Origin: Rhodobacteraceae bacterium CCMM004
GTDB taxonomy: Bacteria > Pseudomonadota > Alphaproteobacteria > Rhodobacterales > Rhodobacteraceae
Direction of reading: 5' to 3'
Assembly (NCBI GenBank): GCA_004005435.1
Contig: RZWH01000007.1
Span: 124,001-188,000, forward strand
Length of the DNA: 64,000 nucleotides
A program made the position numbers and the translations under genes. Shown piece after piece: positions 58,641 through 64,000 of this stretch; position 1 is the stretch's first letter; each line of letters opens with the position of its first letter. Under the pieces are notes generated by a model, which saw only the letters and a list, made by a program, of their open reading frames with translations, had not been told where the DNA came from and searched no databases.

Positions 58641-59396
58641 TCATGCGGGCCAGTGCCGATCGGCCGCGATGTCGGCGTCGTCGGTCTCCTTCAAGGCCAT
58701 CGCAGCATGAAACAGCGCGGTGATGTGTGCCTTGCCCACCCGCACCAGGGCGGCCATCTGCGCCGGGGTTAACTCATGGTCCACGTTCGCCGCGTCGCGA
58801 TAGGGGATGACGGCGGCGGTCACGCCGGCCCCCGTCAGATCGCGGGCGGTGTCCTTGAGCGCCAGCAGGTGCACCTGACTGCGCGCGTCGCCGGTCAGCG
58901 TCACGTCGCCGTAGCCCGCGATGGCGAAGACGCGGGGCGCTAGCACGCGCCGGTCGCGCTCGACATTGATGGCGGCGCGTCGGCGGGCGGCGGCCTTGGC
59001 CGCGACGTCCTCGGCCGTCTCGATGACGAGGGTGAAGTTCTGCGCCGGGGCGACGGGCGGCCAGAAGAGGGTGCGCTCGGCGCCAGCGCGGCGGACGATC
59101 AGGTCGGGCAACGGCCCGTCCGCGACCTCGACCTGCCAATGGGCGGGGTCGGACGGCTGGTGCGGCGCGGCGGTCTCGGGGTCGTAGGACACGCGCACGG
59201 TGCAGGCGACGACGCCGTCCGTCCGTGTGATCGGGCCGTCGAAGGGGTGGTCTCCTTGCGGCCAGGCGCGCCCGCCCTCGGGGACCGAGATCAGGTCGAA
59301 CTCGGCGCCGTCGACCGTCAGGCGGTCGCCGTCCACCGCCGCTGCTGTCTCAGGCTGACCGGGCAGCCCGGCGACAGGAATGAGCGTCAAATGCAT
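58641..59396 (-). CDS. DUF4376-containing phage tail-like protein
   Basis: 251-residue protein. The C-terminal half (about 135-240: RRRAAINVERDRRVLAPRVF, DVTLTGDARSQVHLLALKD, DHELTPAQMAALVRVGKAHI) matches the DUF4376 pattern found in phage tail-fibre or tail-assembly proteins. The N-terminal half has a beta-rich character (DGDRLTVDGAEFDLISVPEG). TAGGAGA before the ATG lies inside the end of the DUF2793 gene, so the two are coupled. No other phage genes adjoin. Confidence 0.75.
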   Translation of the reverse strand: MHLTLIPVAGLPGQPETAAAVDGDRLTVDGAEFDLISVPEGGRAWPQGDHPFDGPITRTDGVVACTVRVSYDPETAAPHQPSDPAHWQVEVADGPLPDLIVRRAGAERTLFWPPVAPAQNFTLVIETAEDVAAKAAARRRAAINVERDRRVLAPRVFAIAGYGDVTLTGDARSQVHLLALKDTARDLTGAGVTAAVIPYRDAANVDHELTPAQMAALVRVGKAHITALFHAAMALKETDDADIAADRHWPA

Positions 59397-59405
59397 AATT
59401 GTCTC

Positions 59406-60758
59406 CTATTTCCACCGGCCGACAGCGAAGGCGTCGATGTCCACCGCGCTCGCAAACGACGTGTGGGTAAAGGCCCGGATCGCCGCCGCGCTCGTGCCCG
59501 ATGGCGCGGTCGCACCCCAGAAATTGACCTTGTTCACGGCCGCTACGGCGAAAGGTTTGGACAGAAATCCCGCCGGATAGATCCAGTTGACAGAATCGCT
59601 CCGGTAGAGCGCCCCGGCCGCGAAATCTACCGAGGGCACTTGCAGACCGGCCGAGATGCACACCTGCTCGCCATCGGGAGACCGGCGATACCACCCGTTG
59701 GCGTTGCTGCCATAGGTGAAGAGCGTGTCCTGCCGCCAGGCGCCCCAGACACCGTTCCTCATCAGTCGGCGATAGGTCGTCAGGTCGTCCGCCGTCGTGC
59801 CCCGGCGATGCAACGTCTGGACCACTTCGCTACTGCTGAATCGCAGCACGATACAGGTGGACCCCGAAGGCCCGGTTCCGTCCGGCGTGTTGGCGGTCGT
59901 GCCGCCGACGTTGTAGACGCCAGAGACCAGCGCGTCGTTCATGTCGTCGTTCGGGACCAGCATCCCGTTGCCGACCCAGCCGCCCGCGCCGACCTTCATC
60001 AGACGATCGGGCGTCGTATCGCCTGGGTCCGTCTGGGCCGCCGTGCCGGTCACCGGGACGTCGAGCCGTAGCTCGGTATCGGACAGCCGTGCCTGCACCG
60101 TTGCGCCCGGGGACAGGGCGATCTCGCCCGCCCCGGGATCGGCACGCAGAGCCGTGGTCCAGGTGCTGCCGTCTGGGCTCACGTTCAGCGAGAACGCGGT
60201 GTCGCCGGTCAGGCCCATCTCCGCATGGCCGGTGAAGTCGGACTGGAACAGTAGGCTGGCCGTCTCGGCCGGGGCGGCCTTGTTAACCTTCAGCCGGTGG
60301 TCGGTGCCGGCATGGGTGAAGAGGGCCGCGTCCGAGGCCACGGCCAACCGGTTGGTGATATCCCACCCCGTGCCCACGCCCACCCCGTCGAGGTTCTCCA
60401 AGCTGCGGTCGTAGGATACCCAATCGGTGCCGTCGAAGACGACGATCTCAGAGGTGGCGGGATCGACGCCTAGCCATCCCGCCTGCGGGGTCATGAACAC
60501 CCACGCCGCCCCGTCCCAGAGCGCCAGCGCGCCCGCCTGCCCAACCCAGGCCCCGGTCGGCGCGGCGCCCAAAGCGTAGACGTCGCCCGCCGTGGGCGCG
60601 GCCGGTGGCGCCTCGGCGCCTCGCCCGCTCAAGGTCAGCTGCACCAGCGCGTCGAGCCGCGACAGCGCCTCGTTGTGGGTGACATGCTTCTGCGCCTGGG
60701 ACGGCTGCATATACGGCAGGTCCAGACGGGCAGAGCCGTTGGGGAACAGAACAGTCAT
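59406..60758 (-). CDS. DUF2793 tail-fibre-like protein
   Basis: 450-residue protein. The N terminus LDLPYMQPSQAQKHVTHNEAL is the DUF2793 signature seen in prophage and gene-transfer-agent-type tail or surface proteins of Rhodobacterales. The centre is beta-rich and repetitive. A late segment (VQTLHRRGTTADDLTTYRRL, then RNGVWGAWR) resembles a tail-fibre knob module. The C terminus is likely a receptor- or glycan-binding head. It sits in a polysaccharide cluster, so it may bind or decorate the capsule rather than belong to a phage. Confidence 0.8.
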   Translation of the reverse strand: MTVLFPNGSARLDLPYMQPSQAQKHVTHNEALSRLDALVQLTLSGRGAEAPPAAPTAGDVYALGAAPTGAWVGQAGALALWDGAAWVFMTPQAGWLGVDPATSEIVVFDGTDWVSYDRSLENLDGVGVGTGWDITNRLAVASDAALFTHAGTDHRLKVNKAAPAETASLLFQSDFTGHAEMGLTGDTAFSLNVSPDGSTWTTALRADPGAGEIALSPGATVQARLSDTELRLDVPVTGTAAQTDPGDTTPDRLMKVGAGGWVGNGMLVPNDDMNDALVSGVYNVGGTTANTPDGTGPSGSTCIVLRFSSSEVVQTLHRRGTTADDLTTYRRLMRNGVWGAWRQDTLFTYGSNANGWYRRSPDGEQVCISAGLQVPSVDFAAGALYRSDSVNWIYPAGFLSKPFAVAAVNKVNFWGATAPSGTSAAAIRAFTHTSFASAVDIDAFAVGRWK

Positions 60759-60844
60759 GTTGGGGCATCCCGCGCAGTTGCTGGCGCGGCAAGATGCCTC
60801 GGCAGAGGATTAAACTCTGTGAACCCTGCGCACGCTTGGGCGGC

Positions 60845-62170
60845 TCAGCGCTTGGCCTTCAGGTGCGCGATCTCGGCGTGAGGTCGGCCGCGGGTCAGCG
60901 TGAGGTGCGGCTGACGGGACGATGTCACGGCCATGCCGTCCGTCTTGGCCCGATGCTCGACCTCGTTCAGCATCAGCTGATCGAACCACCAGCTCTTGCG
61001 CCCGTCGTTGGGGGTGAACCGCACCACGCTGTAGTCGTGCATCCAAGTGGCGAGCTGGCGGCCGTTCGGAGTGGTGTTGACGTAGGTGTTCCACGCCGTC
61101 GGCCCCCACCACGGAAACCACGCCTGGTTCGACTGGTTGCCGAAGCAGGCGTCGTAGTCGGCCAGGTCGGCGACCGCCTTGGACAACGGCGCCGACACCA
61201 CATTGTCGAGGTCGCTGATGTAGAGCGGGAGGTCCAGCCGCTCCATCACCTTGGCCGCGCGATAGAAACGGGCGAGCGCGAAATACGTGTGGTCGCGGCG
61301 ATAACGGTAATCCTCGACCGAGATCGACAACAGCGGATCGTCTACGCCGTCGAACTGGCTGTCGCTGGTGTCGTTCCAGTTCACCACGTGGAAGTGGACG
61401 TTACAGGCGTCGTCGATGCGGCGAGCGTCGTCATAGAGCGCGCGCGCGAAGGTGTCGAAATAGTTTCCGTCACCGGCCAGGTAGAGGCAGATATTCGACC
61501 GCTTCTCCGGGGGGCGCCGCCAGTCGATGTCGGGGGTCGATCCGATGATCCGGCTCGGCGTGACGTCGGCCCAGTCGCTGTCATCGACCGTCCTGAGACT
61601 GTAGGCGCCCACATACATCCGCGGCAGGAGGTGGTCGCCCATCTCTTCGGCCGCCTGCCGAAACAGTGCGAAGGCCGCCTCGCGATCCTGGTTCCGGTGC
61701 GCCAGCGCGCCCTCATAGAGCAGGACGGCCGGAATCCGCCCGAACTTCTGCCGCAGGAAATCCAACTCCCGACGCACCGCGCGGGCCTTGTCGTTCATCT
61801 GCCCCGGCGTGCGCCAGCGTGCGTCGACCAGTTCGATGGCGACCCGATGAACCGCGCCGGTCACCTTGCCGTCGTGCAGTTCCAGGACTTCGTGCAGGCG
61901 ATCCGCCGTGCCGTCCGGATCCTTCAGCGTGTTGGACATGACCAGGAAGTTGACCTTGTCGAGCTGGAACCAGGTCAAGGTGTCCAGGGTCAACAGCTCC
62001 GGCAGCCGCTCCATCTTCAGATACGGCTTGAGCCGCTGGTCGTCGTCTTCACTCATACCGCGAATCCATGCCTTGCCATATTTCCGCCGCGGCGGCGGTG
62101 GACGGCCGAGAACCCGGCGCGCCAGCCGGCGCAAAAGACGCAGCGGTCGACCATCAAAGACCGACGACAT
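60845..62170 (-). CDS. Putative GT-A type glycosyltransferase, uncharacterised
   Basis: 441-residue protein with no family I can name. The N-terminal 40 residues are very basic (RPLRLLRRLARRVLGRPPPP) and may bind the membrane surface. A middle helical part (ALAHRNQDREAAFALFRQAA) resembles TPR helices. The C-terminal half has a nucleotide-sugar-transferase look: ICLYLAGDGNYFDTFARALY, CNVHFHVVNW and the acidic motif YISDLDNVVSAPL, a DxD-like metal site. Later comes WWFDQLMLNEVEH. Its start overlaps the wecC stop by 17 bases, so the two are coupled; position in the cluster supports a transferase role. Confidence 0.75.
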   Translation of the reverse strand: MSSVFDGRPLRLLRRLARRVLGRPPPPRRKYGKAWIRGMSEDDDQRLKPYLKMERLPELLTLDTLTWFQLDKVNFLVMSNTLKDPDGTADRLHEVLELHDGKVTGAVHRVAIELVDARWRTPGQMNDKARAVRRELDFLRQKFGRIPAVLLYEGALAHRNQDREAAFALFRQAAEEMGDHLLPRMYVGAYSLRTVDDSDWADVTPSRIIGSTPDIDWRRPPEKRSNICLYLAGDGNYFDTFARALYDDARRIDDACNVHFHVVNWNDTSDSQFDGVDDPLLSISVEDYRYRRDHTYFALARFYRAAKVMERLDLPLYISDLDNVVSAPLSKAVADLADYDACFGNQSNQAWFPWWGPTAWNTYVNTTPNGRQLATWMHDYSVVRFTPNDGRKSWWFDQLMLNEVEHRAKTDGMAVTSSRQPHLTLTRGRPHAEIAHLKAKR

Positions 62171-63413
62171 CTATGAATCGGGCGCGCTCTGGCACCAGGT
62201 CCGACACCCCGGCGAACGCCGTGTGGCGGACCAGAACGCAGACGACGTCAGCCGTCTCTATCGCCGCATTGAGATCGGTCAGCGTCACCGGCAGATCCTC
62301 AAAGGACTTGGGCAACTCCTCGATATGCGGCTCCACCGCCAGCACCTCGCACCCGAGGTGCGCAAAGTCGCGGACGATCTCGACCGCGGGGCTCTCGCGC
62401 AGATCGTCGATGTCTGGCTTGAACGCCAGGCCGAGGCAGGCCAGACGAATGCCGGACATGGACCGCGACGGATCGTCCGACAGAACGTCCAGGATCGCCT
62501 GGCGGCCCTTCTCGACAACCCATTTGGGTTTGGCGTCGTTGCCCTCGCGGGCGGCGCGGATCAGCTTGGCCTCGTCGCGCGCAGAGGCGACGATGAACCA
62601 CGGATCGACCGCGATGCAGTGGCCGCCGACACCCGCACCGGGGCGCAGGATGTCGACCCGCGGATGCCGGTTGGCCAGCGAGATCAGTTCCCACACGTCG
62701 ATCCCGAACTTGTCGCAGATGATCGACAGCTCGTTGGCAAAGGCGATCTGCACGTCGCGCGAGCTGTTCTCGGTCAGTTTGCACATCTCGGCGGTGCGGG
62801 CGTTGGTCACGACGCAGTCGCCCTTGACCAAGATCTTGTAGAGCGCGACCGACATCTCCGATGCCTTCTCGCTCATCCCGCCGATGACGCGGTCGTTCTC
62901 GACCAGCTCGTGCACCACCCGGCCCGGCAACACCCGTTCGGGGCAGTGCGCGACCTGCACGTCGGCATCGTCTCCCGCAGTCTGCGGGAATGTCAGATCC
63001 GGCCGCGCCTCGGCCAGCCATTCGGCCATTTGCTCGGTCGCGCCGACCGGCGAGGTGCTCTCCAGCACCACCAGGTTGCCGGCTTCCAGAACCGGCGCGA
63101 TGGCCTTGGCCGCCTTCTCGATATAGCTGAGGTCGGGCTCGTTGTTCTCACGAAACGGCGTCGGCACCGCGACGATGAAGGCCTGTGCCGGCTCGGGCTT
63201 GGTGACCGCCCTGAGCTTGCCCGCTGCGACGGTGCGCGCGACGATCTCGGGCAGATCGGGCTCGACGATGTGGATCTTGCCCTGATTGATCGTGTCCACA
63301 ACCTTCTGGCTCACGTCCACGCCGATCACCTCGGTCCCGTGCGCCGCAAAGAGCGCTGCGGTCGGCAGACCGATATATCCCAGGCCCACCATCGAAATGC
63401 GTGAAAAAGTCAT
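62154..63413 (-). CDS. wecC: UDP-N-acetyl-D-mannosamine dehydrogenase
   Basis: 419-residue enzyme oxidising UDP-ManNAc to UDP-ManNAcA with two NAD. The NAD site is [15 protein letters not shown]; the active-site Cys266 is in [31 protein letters not shown] closes the substrate site. Long stretches ([36 protein letters not shown]) match E. coli WecC. Its ATG overlaps the wecB stop as ATGA, so both are translated in step. The product is a building block of enterobacterial-common-antigen-like or capsular polymers. Confidence 0.97.
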   Translation of the reverse strand: MTFSRISMVGLGYIGLPTAALFAAHGTEVIGVDVSQKVVDTINQGKIHIVEPDLPEIVARTVAAGKLRAVTKPEPAQAFIVAVPTPFRENNEPDLSYIEKAAKAIAPVLEAGNLVVLESTSPVGATEQMAEWLAEARPDLTFPQTAGDDADVQVAHCPERVLPGRVVHELVENDRVIGGMSEKASEMSVALYKILVKGDCVVTNARTAEMCKLTENSSRDVQIAFANELSIICDKFGIDVWELISLANRHPRVDILRPGAGVGGHCIAVDPWFIVASARDEAKLIRAAREGNDAKPKWVVEKGRQAILDVLSDDPSRSMSGIRLACLGLAFKPDIDDLRESPAVEIVRDFAHLGCEVLAVEPHIEELPKSFEDLPVTLTDLNAAIETADVVCVLVRHTAFAGVSDLVPERARFIDVVGL

Positions 63414-64000
63414 CCTTGTCGTCCATTCATAAGTGAATTCTTGGTATCCAACAGCGCCTGGGCAATCCGTTGAGACGCCTGCCCGTCCCCATAGGGGTTG
63501 GTGGCCCGCGCCATCGCGGCATAGGCCGTCTCGTCACGCAGCAGACGTAGCCCCGCCTCGCGGATGCGGGCCGTGTCGGTGCCGACCAGCTCGACCGTCC
63601 CCGCCGCGACCGCCTCGGGCCGCTCGGTGGTGTTGCGCATGACCAGCACCGGCTTGCCCAGCGACGGCGCCTCTTCCTGCACCCCGCCGCTGTCGGTCAC
63701 GATGATATGCGCCGCCCGCATCAGCCAGACGAAGGGCAGATAGTCCTGCGGGGCGATCAGATGGACGTCCGGCATGTCGCCCAGGATCCGGTTCACGGGC
63801 TCCTGCACCTTGGGGTTCAGGTGCACCGGATAGACCAGTTGCACACCGCCCTGGACGCAGATCTCTCGCAGCGCCTGGCAGATGTTCTCGAACCCCTCGC
63901 CGTGGCTCTCGCGCCGGTGCCCGGTGACCAGCACCATCCGCTTGTCGGGGTCGAGGAACGGGAACTTGCCGCGCATCTCGGCATCCAGCTCGGGTTCCGC
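63410..64000 (-). CDS. wecB: UDP-N-acetylglucosamine 2-epimerase (N-terminal part outside window)
   Basis: The visible 196 residues are the C-terminal half of a non-hydrolysing UDP-GlcNAc 2-epimerase that makes UDP-ManNAc. Motifs: [52 protein letters not shown] and [11 protein letters not shown]. The frame stays open to the right edge, where it codes for AEPELDAEM before MRGKFPF, so the true start lies outside. Coupled by ATGA to wecC. Confidence 0.96.
   Translation of the reverse strand, partial: AEPELDAEMRGKFPFLDPDKRMVLVTGHRRESHGEGFENICQALREICVQGGVQLVYPVHLNPKVQEPVNRILGDMPDVHLIAPQDYLPFVWLMRAAHIIVTDSGGVQEEAPSLGKPVLVMRNTTERPEAVAAGTVELVGTDTARIREAGLRLLRDETAYAAMARATNPYGDGQASQRIAQALLDTKNSLMNGRQG

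Noticed and set aside
58641-60758. A prophage.
   Set aside because: Only two tail-like genes are present, with no capsid, terminase, integrase, lysis or attachment-site signals.

Overview
The window looks like chromosomal DNA of a G+C-rich alphaproteobacterium, most probably a Rhodobacteraceae (Roseobacter-type) member. Pointers are the gene content and order (kbl/tdh, dxs, dnaK-dnaJ beside alkB, secA beside a PstS-like/OmpA fusion, rimP-nusA-ylxR-infB with an L7Ae-like tail on YlxR, an NDUFAF5-type methyltransferase, DUF2793 proteins) and a dnaK promoter that fits the alphaproteobacterial sigma-32 pattern. No rRNA, tRNA, CRISPR array, IS element or complete prophage was recognised. Long open frames opposite real genes are common here because of the base composition and were left out.

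Layout. 1-12.7 kb: 5'-truncated recQ, yaaA, a hybrid sensor kinase, and a two-gene envelope unit of an alpha-2-macroglobulin and PbpC. 12.7-20.6 kb: metabolism (BktB-type thiolase, CreA, kbl, tdh, dxs), a peroxiredoxin-like protein without its peroxidatic cysteine, and alkB. 20.6-24.8 kb: heat-inducible dnaK-dnaJ, then radC. 24.8-31.8 kb: PstS-like/OmpA protein, secA, a periplasmic parvulin, argJ and mutT. 31.8-37.6 kb: a 43-codon small gene and the leftward rimP-nusA-ylxR-infB translation/transcription operon, whose leader carries a promoter, a possible antiterminator and an intrinsic terminator. 37.7-44.0 kb: a CDGSH iron-sulfur protein and a four-gene peptide-type ABC transporter whose mRNA is interrupted by a row of four perfect palindromes. 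44.1-50.6 kb: housekeeping and envelope genes (pip, ubiG, grxC, comF, a methyltransferase, hemH, a 59-aa membrane protein, an L,D-transpeptidase, a CAP-domain lipoprotein).

50.6-64 kb is an accessory surface-polysaccharide locus. It has a UDP-glucuronate-epimerase-like gene, about 0.95 kb with no recognisable gene, a very large glycosyltransferase-type gene broken into three frames, manC, two phage-tail-like genes (DUF4376, DUF2793), a putative GT-A transferase, wecC, and wecB running off the right edge. WecB and WecC convert UDP-GlcNAc to UDP-ManNAcA. ManC supplies GDP-mannose. The transferases would assemble the polymer.

The observations I would check first are: the four tandem TTCGAA-centred palindromes in the ABC operon (41750-41845) with relatives at 38388-38434; the attenuator-like leader of rimP-nusA-infB (37486-37591); and the three-frame giant glycosyltransferase, whose first break sits exactly on an A AAA AAA slippery heptamer (53574-53580).
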